Notes: generated from the letters alone by a model not told the origin. Shown: positions 51,341 through 60,888, counted from the first letter of the stretch. The stretch is 64,000 nucleotides of DNA from Streptomyces sp. ISL-43 (GCF_018614195.1 NZ_JAGGOT010000071.1:124001-188000), one strand, 5' to 3'. Numbers and translations: made by a program.

Positions 51341-52118
51341 GTGGACTTCCCCGACCTCGCCCAGCTCGCCACCCCGGACGCCGGGTACCCGCCGCCGGCT
51401 CCGGTACCCGTGGACTGGCCCGCGGTGGAGGAGTGGCTCGGGCTGCCGCTCCCGGCCGACTACAAGCGACTGGCCGATGCCTGGGGGCCGGTGGGGTTCG
51501 GCGAGAGGTTCAGGATCCTTACCCCGTGCGCCCGGGACGAGGTCGAGGACGGGGACGGAGACGAGGACGGGGAGGGCCGGGACCGCTTCGACTACGGCGA
51601 CTGGCTGCGGGAAACCCACCGCGAGGCCCGCATCGACGCCCGGGCGCTGCCCCAGCCGCAGCGCCCGGCCGTCCATCCCGCTCCCGGCGGGCTGCTCGCG
51701 TGGGGCACCACCGGATCCTGCGACACGCTGTTCTGGGACACCTCGCTCTCCCCGGACCCCGACCGGTGGACGGTCGTCGTCCGCCACCAGGACCGGCCGG
51801 ACCGCCGTACGCCCCACCGGTGGGAGGCGTGCGGCCTCACGCTGACCGCGTACCTGGCCGACGCCTGCACCCGCCCGCGCGACCCGCTGCCCGCCACCGT
51901 GCTGGCTGACCGAGGGCCCCGACCCCGACGCCTGGCCGCTCGTGGTCTGGCCCCGGCACGCCCCGCAGGGCCCGGCACTGCCGGGCGGGCTCGTCGACAT
52001 CCTGCTCGCCTGGCGGCGCGGCCGGTTCGCGACCGAGGGGCTGCTCGGGCTGGACCAGGACGACGACCCGGTCGAGTACGCGCTCTTCGAGGCCTGGGAC
52101 GAGACGGCCTACTGGTGA
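51341..52118 (+). pseudogene. SMI1/KNR4 (SUKH) family gene with a frameshift
   Basis: The first 186 codons from GTG 51341 read as a SUKH protein (VDWPAVEEWLGLPLPADYKR, then FGERFRILTPC and LLAWGTTGSCDTLFWD). At about 51902 sensible coding moves by one base: after that the right frame is WLTEGPDPDAWPLVVWPRHA ... DILLAWRRGRFATEGLLGLD ... ALFEAWDETAYW and stops at 52118. The original frame runs on as arginine-rich nonsense to 52183. SUKH proteins are often immunity proteins against toxins; here no toxin is seen. Either a true inactivation or a sequencing error. Confidence 0.7.
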
Positions 52119-52119
52119 C

Positions 52120-52170
52120 GGGAACTGGAACTGGAACGGGAACGGGAAGGGGAACGGGCACGGGCACGGG
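52120..52170. repeat. 6-bp tandem repeat (GGAACG and variants)
   Basis: GGAACT, GGAACG and GGCACG units run about eight times after the SUKH frameshifted gene. It would have been made by replication slippage. It has no visible role, and lies just before the convergent aldo/keto reductase gene. Confidence 0.75.
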
Positions 52171-52187
52171 CCCTGGACCGTGAGCGC

Positions 52188-53045
52188 TCAGTCCGTCAGG
52201 GCGTCCAGCAGGGCCATCTCGCGCGTGGTCAGCCGTACGGTCGCCGCGTCCAGGTTCTCCGCCAGGTGGTCGGGGGAGCCCGTGCCCGGCGTGGGGCACA
52301 GGACCGGGGAGTGGCGCAGGAGCCAGGCCAGGGCGATCTGTCCGGTGGACGCGCCGTGCTCGGCGGCGACCGCCGTCAGCGCGGCCGCGCCCTCGCGGGT
52401 CAGGGCGCCGCTGCCCAGCGGGTAGTACGGCAGGAAGGCGATCCCGCGCGCCTCGCACAGGGAGAGGAGCTCCGCCGAGGAGCGGTCCAGCAGGTTGTAG
52501 GGATTCTGGACGGACGCCACCGGGACGAGGGCCAGCGCCTCGCGCAGCCGGTCAGCCGTCACCGTGTTCAGCCCGATGTGGCGGATCTTGCCCTCCGCCC
52601 GGAGCTCGGCCAGCGTGCCCAGCTGCTCCGCCACCGGGACGGCGGGGTCGAAGCGGTGCAGCTGGTACAGGTCGATCCGGTCCAGCCGGAGCCTTCGCAG
52701 GCTCGCCTCGCACATCGCCCGCAGCTCCTCGGGCCGGCCCGCGGCGTGCCACTGGTCCGGCCCGGTGCGCACCACCCCGCCCTTGGTGGAGACCACCAGC
52801 CGCTCCCCGTACGGGTGGAGGGCCTCGGCTACCGATTCCTCGGCCAGGTGGGGGCCGTAGTTGTCGGCGGTGTCGATCAGGGTGACCCCGCGATCGACGG
52901 CGGTGCGCAGCAGCGTACGGGCCTCGGCGCGGCCCGCGCGCGGGCCCCAGTAGCCGGCGCCGACCAGTCCGCCGGTCCCGAGACCGAGGCGGCGTACGGG
53001 CAGGTCCCCGCCGAGGAGGAACGTCTCATCCGCGTGTCCAGACAT
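52188..53045 (-). CDS. Aldo/keto reductase
   Basis: 285 residues from ATG 53045. The catalytic tetrad is in DTADNYG (Asp, Tyr), VVSTKGG (Lys) and YQLHRFD (His), and the NADPH loop near the C-terminus is PGTGSPDHLAENL. These reduce aldehydes and ketones with NADPH in the cytoplasm. The N-terminal RLGLGTGGLVGAGYWGPRAG resembles the L-fucose/D-threo-aldose type dehydrogenases, but substrate is not certain. It is divergent from the ketopantoate reductase gene by 44 bases. Confidence 0.9.
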   Translation of the reverse strand: MSGHADETFLLGGDLPVRRLGLGTGGLVGAGYWGPRAGRAEARTLLRTAVDRGVTLIDTADNYGPHLAEESVAEALHPYGERLVVSTKGGVVRTGPDQWHAAGRPEELRAMCEASLRRLRLDRIDLYQLHRFDPAVPVAEQLGTLAELRAEGKIRHIGLNTVTADRLREALALVPVASVQNPYNLLDRSSAELLSLCEARGIAFLPYYPLGSGALTREGAAALTAVAAEHGASTGQIALAWLLRHSPVLCPTPGTGSPDHLAENLDAATVRLTTREMALLDALTD

Positions 53046-53089
53046 GGCCCGACCGTAGCCCGGCACCGGGGATGTGCCAGGCTCGGGGG

Positions 53090-54091
53090 ATGCGTTACAT
53101 CATCATCGGCGCCGGGGCGATCGGCGCGACCATCGGCGGACGGCTCGCGGAGTCGGGCGGCGAGGTCGTCCTCGTCGCGCGCGGCGCCCACGCGCAGGCC
53201 CTCCGGGAGGACGGGCTGCGGCTCACCACGGCGGACGGGGAGCGCGTGCACCGCCTGCCCGTCGTCGGCGGCCCGGCCGAGCTCGGCGAACTGCGGCCGG
53301 ACGACGTGCTGTTGCTGACGGTCAAGACCCAGGACGCGCTCGCCGCGCTCGACGCGTGGGGCGACGCGGAGGTCGCGGGCGGCGGGACGGCTGCCCAGCG
53401 GCTGCCGGTGCTGTGCGCGCAGAACGGCGTCGAGAGCGAGCGCCTGGCCCTACGGCGCTTCGCGCGCGTGTACGGGGTCTGCGTGTGGCTGCCGGCGACG
53501 TTCCTGGAGCCGGGGGTGGTCTCCGCGCTGTGCGTGCCGCTGACCGGGATCCTGCACATCGGGAAAGCCGCCGGGGGCGCCGACGGGCGGGCCCGGCGGA
53601 TCGCGGCCGACCTGGAGAAGTCCGGGTTCGAGGCGCCGGTCGTCGAGGACGTCATGCGGTGGAAGTACGCGAAGCTGCTGGGCAATCTGAGCAACGCGAT
53701 CCAGGCGACGACCGGCCCCGAGCCGGACCCCGCGAAGGCGGCGCTGCTGCTGCGGGCGATCCGCGAGGCGAAGGCCGCCTTCGCGGCCGCGGGGATCCCC
53801 TATGCCTCCGATGCCGAGCAGTCGGCGGCCCGCGACGGCAAGGTGGAGCAGCCGGCCGGGGTGCGGGGCGGCTCGTCCTGGCAGAGCCTGGCGCGGGGGA
53901 CGGGGTCGGTGGAGGCGGACTATCTCAACGGGGAGATCGTCCTGCTGGGGCGGCTGCACGGGGTCGCGACGCCGGTCAACGACACGCTGCGGCACGCGGC
54001 GAACATCTTCGCCCGCGAAGGACTCCCGCCGGGCGCGATGTCCATCGAGGACCTGACGGCCCTGGCCGACGAGGCCGTGGCGCGGGCGTAG
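53090..54091 (+). CDS. Ketopantoate reductase family protein
   Basis: 333 residues. N-terminal Rossmann motif IIIGAGAIGATIGGRLAESG, then VKTQDA and LPVLCAQNGVESE of the NADPH domain, and the C-terminal helical domain with MRWKYAKLLGNLSNAI carrying the catalytic lysine and asparagine. PanE reduces ketopantoate in pantothenate synthesis, but Streptomyces have several such paralogues and this one could act on other 2-keto acids. Unlinked to panB or panC here. Confidence 0.85.
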   Translation: MRYIIIGAGAIGATIGGRLAESGGEVVLVARGAHAQALREDGLRLTTADGERVHRLPVVGGPAELGELRPDDVLLLTVKTQDALAALDAWGDAEVAGGGTAAQRLPVLCAQNGVESERLALRRFARVYGVCVWLPATFLEPGVVSALCVPLTGILHIGKAAGGADGRARRIAADLEKSGFEAPVVEDVMRWKYAKLLGNLSNAIQATTGPEPDPAKAALLLRAIREAKAAFAAAGIPYASDAEQSAARDGKVEQPAGVRGGSSWQSLARGTGSVEADYLNGEIVLLGRLHGVATPVNDTLRHAANIFAREGLPPGAMSIEDLTALADEAVARA

Positions 54092-54122
54092 TCGCGGGGT
54101 AGGGGTCGCCGCTGCCCTCGGG

Positions 54123-54938
54123 TCAGGCCGTCAGGGCCGGGACGCGGGCGGGGGCGACGGCCGCGGCGTCGTAGCGGCGCAGCAACAGGCGGGCCAGCTC
54201 CGGCGAGGGACCCAGGACCGAGGCCACCACATCGGCGCCCGCGGCCCGCGCGCCCGCCGCGATGCGGTCCGGCAGCCGCCCGGGGGCGATCACGTACGGC
54301 GCCACCGCGATCCGCCGGACGCCCTCCGCGCGCAGGGCCCGTACGGCGTCTTCCGTACGGGGGAGAACAGCGGAGGCGAACGCAGGCCGCACGGCGCACC
54401 AACCGGTGTGCCGCCACTCCCGCGCGGTTTCAGCGATCACTGCGATCGCCTCCGGGTCTGAGGAACCGGCGGACGCGAGCACCACACCGGTGGTGGCACG
54501 GTCCGCCGGGGTGAGTCCGGCCTCCCACAGGCGGCGTTCGAGGTTCGCCAGCAGCAGCGGGGACGGGCCGAGCACGTCCGCCGTCCGGACCGAGAGGTCC
54601 GGCAGGTGGGACGCGGCTGCGGCGAGCACCGCCGGGATGTCGGACTTCGCGTGGAACGCCCGCGTCAGGAGCAGCGGGAGGGCCACGATCTCCCGTACGC
54701 CCGCCAGGTAGAGGGAGGCCACGGACTGGTCGACGGTCGGGCCGTCGAAGTCCAGGAAGGCCGTCTCCACGCGCAGTCCCGGCCGCAGCGCCCGCACCCG
54801 CCGGGTGAGGGCGTGCACGGTCGCCGCGTGCCGCGGGTCGCGGCTGCCGTGGGCGATGACCAGCAGGGCCGGGCGGCCGGCCTGACCGGTCCGGCCGGTG
54901 CCGGCGTGCTGCGCGTCGTGGGCGCGGGCGGAGAACAC
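54123..54938 (-). CDS. Sirohydrochlorin chelatase family protein, last gene of the sulfur operon
   Basis: 271 residues from GTG 54938. Two CbiX-like halves: PALLVIAHGSRDPRHAATVH (chelating His in HGSRDP) and VPVLLTRAFH-like LPLLLTRAFHAKSDIPAVL (second His), followed by a second half with VLASAGSSDPEAIAVI. The family inserts Co or Fe into sirohydrochlorin; siroheme is the cofactor of the sulfite reductase Sir. It starts 4 bases past the ssuC stop, so it is in the operon and probably acts as ferrochelatase for Sir. The iron choice is inferred from context. Confidence 0.85.
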   Translation of the reverse strand: MFSARAHDAQHAGTGRTGQAGRPALLVIAHGSRDPRHAATVHALTRRVRALRPGLRVETAFLDFDGPTVDQSVASLYLAGVREIVALPLLLTRAFHAKSDIPAVLAAAASHLPDLSVRTADVLGPSPLLLANLERRLWEAGLTPADRATTGVVLASAGSSDPEAIAVIAETAREWRHTGWCAVRPAFASAVLPRTEDAVRALRAEGVRRIAVAPYVIAPGRLPDRIAAGARAAGADVVASVLGPSPELARLLLRRYDAAAVAPARVPALTA

Positions 54939-54942
54939 GGGA

Positions 54943-55842
54943 CTAGCTCTTGACCAGCAGGCCGCGGGTGCGCAGCACCCACCGCTCGACGGGGCTGAAG
55001 ATCAGCAGGTCGATCGCGATGCCGACGACCAGGATCAGGATGATCGCGAGGAACACGGCGGGCAGGTCGCTGTTGTTGCGGCCGTTCTCCAGCAGCTGGC
55101 CCAGGCCCAGGCCCAGGTCGGGCGAGCTGGCGATGATCTCGGCGGCCATCAGGGAGCGCCAGGAGAAGGCCCAGCCCTGCTTCAGGCCGGCCAGGTAGCC
55201 GGGCAGCGCGGCCGGCATGACGACGTGCCACGCTCCGCGCAGGCCGGTGGCGCCCAGCGTGCGTCCGGCCCGCAGGAACAGCGGTGGGATCTGGTCGATG
55301 CCGGAGACGAGGCCGTTGGCGATGGAGGGGACGGCGCCCAGCAGGATGACGGTGTACATCATCGCGTCGTTGAGACCGAACCAGAGCACGGCCGGCGGCA
55401 CCCAGGCGACCGAGGGCAGCGACTGCAGCCCCTGGAGGATCGGGCCGATCGCGGCGCGGACGAACTTCACCCGGGCGACCAGCAGGCCGAGCGGCGTGCC
55501 GATGGCCAGGGCCAGCAGGAAGCCGAGCAGACCGCGCGAGACGCTGGTCCAGATGACGTCCAGCAGGGTGCCCTTGAGCCACATGTCGGCCAGGCTGTCC
55601 CAGACCGAGGACAGGGCGGGGAGCTTCGTCTCGTCGGCGACCTCCGCCGCGACGAGGATCTGCCAGACGAGGAGGACCAGGCCGACGGCGACGACCGGCG
55701 GCAGGATCTTCTTGACGAAGACCTCGCGGACCGGGGTGCGGTGGGTCTGGACGGCGTCGAGTGCGTCGAGGCCCGCCTCCAGGCCGGCGAGATCGTCGGT
55801 GGTGGTGGCCTTGCCCTTGGGCTTGGTGTCAGTGCTGGCCAT
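54943..55842 (-). CDS. ssuC: ABC transporter permease, sulfonate type
   Basis: 299 residues from ATG 55842 after a 14-base overlap with the ATPase gene. Six hydrophobic segments (for example VVAVGLVLLVWQILVAAEV, LLGFLLALAIGTPLGLLVA, VILLGAVPSIANGLVSGI) and the permease EAA-type loop WRSLMAAEIIASSPDLGLGLG. The SsuC/TauC/NrtB family moves sulfonates, taurine or nitrate. With ssuA and ssuB and inside the sir-cys operon, sulfonate or sulfate-ester uptake is most likely. Confidence 0.88.
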   Translation of the reverse strand: MASTDTKPKGKATTTDDLAGLEAGLDALDAVQTHRTPVREVFVKKILPPVVAVGLVLLVWQILVAAEVADETKLPALSSVWDSLADMWLKGTLLDVIWTSVSRGLLGFLLALAIGTPLGLLVARVKFVRAAIGPILQGLQSLPSVAWVPPAVLWFGLNDAMMYTVILLGAVPSIANGLVSGIDQIPPLFLRAGRTLGATGLRGAWHVVMPAALPGYLAGLKQGWAFSWRSLMAAEIIASSPDLGLGLGQLLENGRNNSDLPAVFLAIILILVVGIAIDLLIFSPVERWVLRTRGLLVKS

Positions 55843-56623
55843 GGCGGCGGATCTCCCCACGCAGGTGTTCAGTGATCTCAAGGGACAGCTCCGCGACGTC
55901 CGCGTCCTCGATGCGGCGCGGCTGCGGGATGCCCACGGTCCACTCCTTCGCGATCCGGCCGGGCCGCGAGGACAGCAGGACCACACGCTGCGCGAGCCGT
56001 ACGGCCTCGCGGACGTTGTGCGTGACGAAGAGGACCGACAGGTTCGTCTCTTCCCAGATGCGGGTGAGCTCGCCGTGCAGGACGTCCCGGGTGATGGCGT
56101 CGAGCGCCGCGAACGGCTCGTCCATCAGCAGGAGCTGGCTGTCCTGGGCGAGCGCCCGGGCCAGGGCCACGCGCTGGCGCATGCCGCCCGACAGCTCGTG
56201 GACCCGCTTGCCGTACGCGCCGCCGAGGCGGACCAGCTCCAGCAGCCGCTCGGCCTCCGGCTTGCGCTCCGCCTTGGCCACCCCGCGCAGGCGCAGGGCG
56301 AGTTCGATGTTCTTGCCCGCGGTGAGCCACGGGAAGAGGGCGTGCTCCTGGAACATCAGGGCCGGCCGCCCGCCGGGCGTCTCGATGACGCCGGCGGTCG
56401 GCTTGTCGAGCCCCGCGACCAGGTTGAGCAGGGTGGACTTTCCACACCCCGAGGCACCCAGGATCGTGACGAACTCGCCGGGAGCGACATCGAGGCTGAT
56501 GTCGTCCAGGACGAGCTGCGATCCGGCCGGGCCGGAGAAGGACTTCGAGACGTTTCCGATGCGGGCGGCGTGTGTCTGCTCCGCTACGGTGCCCTCGGCA
56601 GCCTTGGCAAGCATGGTGGCCAT
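55829..56623 (-). CDS. ssuB: ABC transporter ATP-binding protein, sulfonate type
   Basis: 264 residues. I choose ATG 56623, 7 bases after AGGAGG, not the earlier GTG 56632, which abuts it. Walker A is GASGCGKSTLLNLVAGLD, the signature LSGGMRQRVALARAL, Walker B LLLMDEPFAALD, and the H-loop LFVTHNVREAV. All are intact. It powers SsuC in the cytoplasm. It lies between ssuA and ssuC, overlapping the latter. Confidence 0.92.
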   Translation of the reverse strand: MATMLAKAAEGTVAEQTHAARIGNVSKSFSGPAGSQLVLDDISLDVAPGEFVTILGASGCGKSTLLNLVAGLDKPTAGVIETPGGRPALMFQEHALFPWLTAGKNIELALRLRGVAKAERKPEAERLLELVRLGGAYGKRVHELSGGMRQRVALARALAQDSQLLLMDEPFAALDAITRDVLHGELTRIWEETNLSVLFVTHNVREAVRLAQRVVLLSSRPGRIAKEWTVGIPQPRRIEDADVAELSLEITEHLRGEIRRHGQH

Positions 56624-56666
56624 GGTCGTCACCTCCTGGGGATTCGGGACGGGGAATTTCAGGGAG

Positions 56667-57797
56667 TTACTTGGCGCCGAGACCGGCGTCGGAGACCTCG
56701 GGCTTGCCGGCCGCCTTGAGCACCTTGTTCAGGAGCTTCAGGTCGTAGATGCCGGCCAGGTCGGGCTCCTCGATGAGCTTGGCCTTGACCGCCCAGTCGG
56801 ATTCCGTCTTCAGCGTGCTCGCCAGCGGGTCGTCGGTGACGAGGATGCTGGTCCACGCCGGGTCGATGATCTCCGCGTCGAGCGGCTTGCCGCTGTCCGC
56901 CGCCAGCCTCGCGTTCGCGGTGGCCTTCGCCTTGTCCGGGTTGGCGTTGATCCACTCGTTGGTCTTCACCGTGCCCTTGAGCACGGCCTCGACCACGTCC
57001 GGGTGCTCCCTGAGGAACTTCTGCGACACGATGATGTTCGTGATCACGAACTTCTTGTCGGGCCACAGGGAGGTCTCGTCGAGGAGGATGGCGCCGCCGT
57101 CGGAGACGAGCTTGGAGGCCGTGGGCTCCGGCACCCAGGCGCCGTCGATGGAGCCCTGCTTGAAGGCGTCCGGGGAGACCTTGTTGTCCGTACGGACGAC
57201 GGAGACGTCACCCTTGCCGGACTCCGGGTCGACCGACCAGCCCTGCGTGGAGATCCAGTTGAGGAACGCGACGTCCTGCGTGTTCCCCTTCTGCGGGGTG
57301 GCGATCTTCTTGCCCTTGAGGTCGCCCAGGGTCTTGATCTTGTCCGGGTTCACGACCAGCTTGACGCCGCCGGAGGCGGAGCCGGAGATGATCCGCAGGT
57401 TGGAGGCCTTGGACTTGACGTAGCCGTTGATCGACGGCGAGGGGCCGATGAAGCCGATGTCGAGAGAGCCGCCGTTGAGGGCTTCGATCTCGGACGGACC
57501 GGCGTTGAAGGACTGCGGCTTGATCCGGGTCCCGCCCAGTTCCTTCTGGATCAGGCCTTCCTGGAGACCGACCAGCGCGGTGGCGTGCGTCAGGTTCGGG
57601 AAGTAGCCGATGCGGACCTCGGAGGCCGACAGCTTCTTGCCTGCGCCGTCGGCGACGTTCTCCTTCGCGGGAGCGTCCTCCTTCTTGGCCTCGGAGCCGT
57701 AGCCGCACGAGGCGAGCGCGCCGATCAGGAGCGGAAGGGCGGTGGCGGCGACGATGCCGCGGCGAAGAGTCTTACGGGCGGTTCCGATGGCAGGCAC
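56667..57797 (-). CDS. ssuA: Sulfonate-type ABC substrate-binding lipoprotein
   Basis: 376 residues. The lipobox LASC (Cys31) after TALPLLIGALA marks a lipid-anchored extracellular protein. The mature domain matches SsuA/NrtA-type binding proteins: VRIGYFPNLTHATALVGLQ, NAGPSEIEALNGGSLDIGFI, and GDLKGKKIATPQKGNTQDVA. The ligand is probably an aliphatic sulfonate, given the context. There are 214 bases between it and cysN, containing only a short frame I could not confirm (57828-57920), so a separate promoter is possible. Confidence 0.88.
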   Translation of the reverse strand: MPAIGTARKTLRRGIVAATALPLLIGALASCGYGSEAKKEDAPAKENVADGAGKKLSASEVRIGYFPNLTHATALVGLQEGLIQKELGGTRIKPQSFNAGPSEIEALNGGSLDIGFIGPSPSINGYVKSKASNLRIISGSASGGVKLVVNPDKIKTLGDLKGKKIATPQKGNTQDVAFLNWISTQGWSVDPESGKGDVSVVRTDNKVSPDAFKQGSIDGAWVPEPTASKLVSDGGAILLDETSLWPDKKFVITNIIVSQKFLREHPDVVEAVLKGTVKTNEWINANPDKAKATANARLAADSGKPLDAEIIDPAWTSILVTDDPLASTLKTESDWAVKAKLIEEPDLAGIYDLKLLNKVLKAAGKPEVSDAGLGAK

Positions 57798-58011
57798 GGG
57801 AGGGCTTCCTCTCGTGACGTGGTCATCTCATGACGCACGTCTTCGTTTGTGGGGCAAGGGCAGGTGAGGCTCGTGGGGGGTGTGGGCGCGCATGCGGTGC
57901 GCGTACGTCATCACGCACATCGCCCCACCCCTCCCTGGCCGCTGCCGAGGGCGCCGCTGCCTACGCGGCCGCCCTCCTTCGCGAAGGTGGAGTAAATGTC
58001 GGCAAGCATGA

Positions 58012-59352
58012 TCAGAAGTCCCACCCTTCCTCATCAGCCTGGATGGTGGTCTCGGCCGTGGAGGCGAAGGACTCGCCGACCATGCCCGCCGCCAGGGTCG
58101 TGCCGTCCGCCGGGTCGATCAGCAGGAAGGACCCGGTGCGGCGCGAGGCGGCGTACGTGTCGAGCGCGAGCGGCTCGGCGGTACGGACGACGACCCGGCC
58201 GATGTCGTTGGCGACGAGCTGCCCGGGGTTCGGGTGCTGGGACAGGTCGTCCAGGGTCAGCCGCGAGGGGATCTCCTTGACGATCGCCTTGACCGTGCGC
58301 GTCGTGTGCTTGATCAGCACCCGGGCGCCGACGGCCAGCGGCTGGTCCGCCACGTGGCAGACGGTCGCCTCGACGTCCTGCGTGGTGGCGGGGGCGCTCG
58401 CGGACGGCGCGATCAGGTCGCCGCGCGAGATGTCGATGTCGTCCCTCAGACGCACCGTCACCGACTGCGGGGCCCAGGCGATGTCCACGCTCTCGCCGAG
58501 CGCGTCGATGCCCTCGATGACCGAGGTGCGGCCCGACGGCAGGACGGTGACCGCCTCGCCGACGCGCAGCACGCCGGAGGCGATCTGGCCGGCGTAGCCC
58601 CGGTAGTCGGGGTGCTCGGCGGTCTGCGGACGGATCACGTACTGCACCGGGAAACGCGCCGGGCAGGCGGTGAGGTCGTGGCTGACCGGAACGGTCTCGA
58701 GGTGTTCCAGGACCGTGGGGCCGCCGTACCAGTCCATGTTGGCGGAGGGCTCGACCACGTTGTCCCCGGCCAGCGCCGAGATCGGGATCGCGGTGATCTC
58801 CGGGACGCCCAGGTCGGAGGCGTACGCGGTGAACTCCTCGGCGATCTTCGCGAAGACCGACTCCTCGTAGCCCACCAGGTCCATCTTGTTGACGGCCAGG
58901 ACCACGTGCGGAACCCGCAGCAGGGCGGCGACGGCGGCGTGCCGGCGGGTCTGCTCGATCACGCCGTTGCGGGCGTCGACCAGGACCACGGCCAGGTCGG
59001 CCGTGGAGGCGCCGGTGACCATGTTCCGGGTGTACTGCACGTGCCCCGGGGTGTCGGCGAGGATGAACCGGCGCCGGGCCGTGGCGAAGTAGCGGTACGC
59101 GACGTCGATGGTGATGCCCTGCTCCCGCTCGGCCCGCAGGCCGTCGGTGAGCAGCGCCAGGTCGGGGGTGTCCTGGCCGCGGGCCTGGGAGACCGCCTCG
59201 ACGGCTTCGAGCTGGTCCGTGAGGACCGACTTGGAGTCGTGCAGGAGGCGCCCGACGAGGGTGGACTTGCCGTCGTCGACGGAGCCGGCGGTGGCGAAGC
59301 GCAGCAGGGTGGTCGCCGACACGTCGGCGAACTGCTCGGTGGTGGAGGTCAT
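58012..59352 (-). CDS. cysN: Sulfate adenylyltransferase subunit 1 (GTPase)
   Basis: 446 residues. P-loop AGSVDDGKSTLVGRLLHDSK, switch II DTPGHVQYTRNM, and the G4 NKMDLVGYEE are those of CysN, an EF-Tu-like GTPase. It drives CysD to make APS from sulfate and ATP. Length fits the version without a fused APS kinase, and that kinase is the separate cysC gene here. One base separates it from the cysD stop. Confidence 0.95.
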   Translation of the reverse strand: MTSTTEQFADVSATTLLRFATAGSVDDGKSTLVGRLLHDSKSVLTDQLEAVEAVSQARGQDTPDLALLTDGLRAEREQGITIDVAYRYFATARRRFILADTPGHVQYTRNMVTGASTADLAVVLVDARNGVIEQTRRHAAVAALLRVPHVVLAVNKMDLVGYEESVFAKIAEEFTAYASDLGVPEITAIPISALAGDNVVEPSANMDWYGGPTVLEHLETVPVSHDLTACPARFPVQYVIRPQTAEHPDYRGYAGQIASGVLRVGEAVTVLPSGRTSVIEGIDALGESVDIAWAPQSVTVRLRDDIDISRGDLIAPSASAPATTQDVEATVCHVADQPLAVGARVLIKHTTRTVKAIVKEIPSRLTLDDLSQHPNPGQLVANDIGRVVVRTAEPLALDTYAASRRTGSFLLIDPADGTTLAAGMVGESFASTAETTIQADEEGWDF

Positions 59353-59353
59353 T

Positions 59354-60292
59354 TTAGAAGTACCCTTCGCGCTTGCGGTCTTCCATCGCGGCCTCGGACA
59401 TCTTGTCGTCGGCGCGGGTCGCGCCCCGCTCGGTGAGCCGGGAGGCGGCGATCTCGGTGATCACGGCGTCCAGCGTGGTGGCGTCGGAGTCGACGGCACC
59501 GGTGCAGGACATGTCACCGACGGTGCGGTAGCGGATCAGACGGGTCTCGGTGGTCTCGTCCTGCTTGGGACCGCCCCATTCGCCGGCCGTCAGCCACATG
59601 CCGTTGCGCTTGAAGACGTCGCGCTCGTGGGCGAAGTAGATCTCCGGCAGTTCGATGGACTCGCGGGCGATGTACTGCCACACGTCCAGCTCGGTCCAGT
59701 TCGACAGCGGGAAGACGCGCACGTGCTCGCCCGGGGCGTGGCGGCCGTTGTAGAGCTGCCACAGCTCGGGGCGCTGGCGGCGCGGGTCCCACTGGGAGAA
59801 CTCGTCGCGCAGGGAGAAGACGCGCTCCTTGGCGCGGGCCTTCTCCTCGTCACGGCGGCCGCCGCCGAAGACGGCGTCGAACTTCAGGCTCTGGATCGCC
59901 TCGGTGAGGGGGACGGTCTGCAGCGGGTTGCGGACCCCGTCGGGGCGCTCGCGCAGCTTGCCGGCGTCGATGTACTCCTGGACGGAGGCCACGTGCAGGC
60001 GCAGGCCGTGCTTGGCGACCGCGCGGTCCCGGTAGTCCAGGACCTCGGGGAAGTTGTGGCCGGTGTCCACGTGCAGCAGGGTGAACGGCACCGGCGCCGG
60101 CGCGAACGCCTTCAGCGCCAGGTGCAGCATGACGATCGAGTCCTTGCCGCCGGAGAAGAGGATCACCGGCTTCTCGAACTCGCCCGCCACCTCGCGGAAG
60201 ATGTGCACGGCCTCCGACTCGAGGGCGTCGAGGTGCGACAGCGCGTAGGGCGCGTCCGTCCCTTCGTGGACGTGTGCGACGGTGGCGGTCAT
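59354..60292 (-). CDS. cysD: Sulfate adenylyltransferase subunit 2
   Basis: 312 residues. The PP-loop is ILFSGGKDSIVMLHLALKAF, with VPFTLLHVDTGHNFPEVLDY and FGGGRRDEEKARAKERVFS, the fingerprint of CysD. Forms the ATP sulfurylase with CysN, cytoplasmic. Its start overlaps the cysC stop as ATGA, so the four genes cysH-C-D-N are translated in chain. All residues look intact. Confidence 0.96.
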   Translation of the reverse strand: MTATVAHVHEGTDAPYALSHLDALESEAVHIFREVAGEFEKPVILFSGGKDSIVMLHLALKAFAPAPVPFTLLHVDTGHNFPEVLDYRDRAVAKHGLRLHVASVQEYIDAGKLRERPDGVRNPLQTVPLTEAIQSLKFDAVFGGGRRDEEKARAKERVFSLRDEFSQWDPRRQRPELWQLYNGRHAPGEHVRVFPLSNWTELDVWQYIARESIELPEIYFAHERDVFKRNGMWLTAGEWGGPKQDETTETRLIRYRTVGDMSCTGAVDSDATTLDAVITEIAASRLTERGATRADDKMSEAAMEDRKREGYF

Positions 60293-60888
60293 GCCAGACC
60301 CCTCTCGGTGAGCAGCGCGTGCAGGGCCGAAGCCGACTCCTGCACGGACTGCGTGTGCGACTCGATACGCAGGTCCGGGGACTCCGGTGCCTCGTACGGG
60401 TCGTCGACCCCGGTCAGACCGGAGATCTCGCCCGCCGCCTGCTTGGCGTACAGGCCCTTCACGTCACGCTCGGAGCACACCTCGACCGGGGTGGCCACGT
60501 GGACCTCCAGGTACGGGGTGCCCTCGGCGGCGTGCCGCTTGCGGACGGCCTCACGGCTGTCCGCGAACGGCGCGATCACCGGGACGAGCGCCTTGACGCC
60601 GTTGGACGCGAGGAGTTCGGCGACGAAGCCGATCCGCTGCACGTTGGTGTGCCGGTCCTCACGGCTGAAACCGAGTCCGGCGGAGAGGAACTCCCGGATC
60701 TCGTCGCCGTCGAGGACCTCCACGCGGTGGCCCTCGGCGCCCAGCCGCTCGGCCAGCGCGTAGGCGATGGTGGTCTTGCCCGCGCTCGGCAGCCCGGTCA
60801 GCCACACGGTGGCGCCCTGGTCGCTCACGCTCATCTGCTTCGTCTCCGTCGGTTCTGTACGTTCGTTGGTCGCGCTGCCGGCCGTCAT
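60289..60888 (-). CDS. cysC: Adenylylsulfate kinase
   Basis: 199 residues from ATG 60888, whose A is the last base of the cysH TGA. P-loop is LTGLPSAGKTTIAYALAERL; FSREDRHTNVQRIGFVAELL is the APS-binding region. The first 18 residues are not in the fold, so ATG 60834 (MSVSDQGA) is possible. Produces PAPS from APS. As the neighbouring cysH looks like an APS reductase with an iron-sulfur cluster, PAPS may serve sulfation instead of reduction; both activities side by side is common in actinobacteria. Confidence 0.93.
   Translation of the reverse strand: MTAGSATNERTEPTETKQMSVSDQGATVWLTGLPSAGKTTIAYALAERLGAEGHRVEVLDGDEIREFLSAGLGFSREDRHTNVQRIGFVAELLASNGVKALVPVIAPFADSREAVRKRHAAEGTPYLEVHVATPVEVCSERDVKGLYAKQAAGEISGLTGVDDPYEAPESPDLRIESHTQSVQESASALHALLTERGLA

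Noticed and set aside
57828..57920. A 30-codon leader peptide before ssuA (MCVMTYAHRMRAHTPHEPHL...)
   Set aside because: It has a cysteine at codon 2 and lies 30 bases before ssuA, but it lacks the known SRRHVDL pattern, is very basic and shows no ribosome site.
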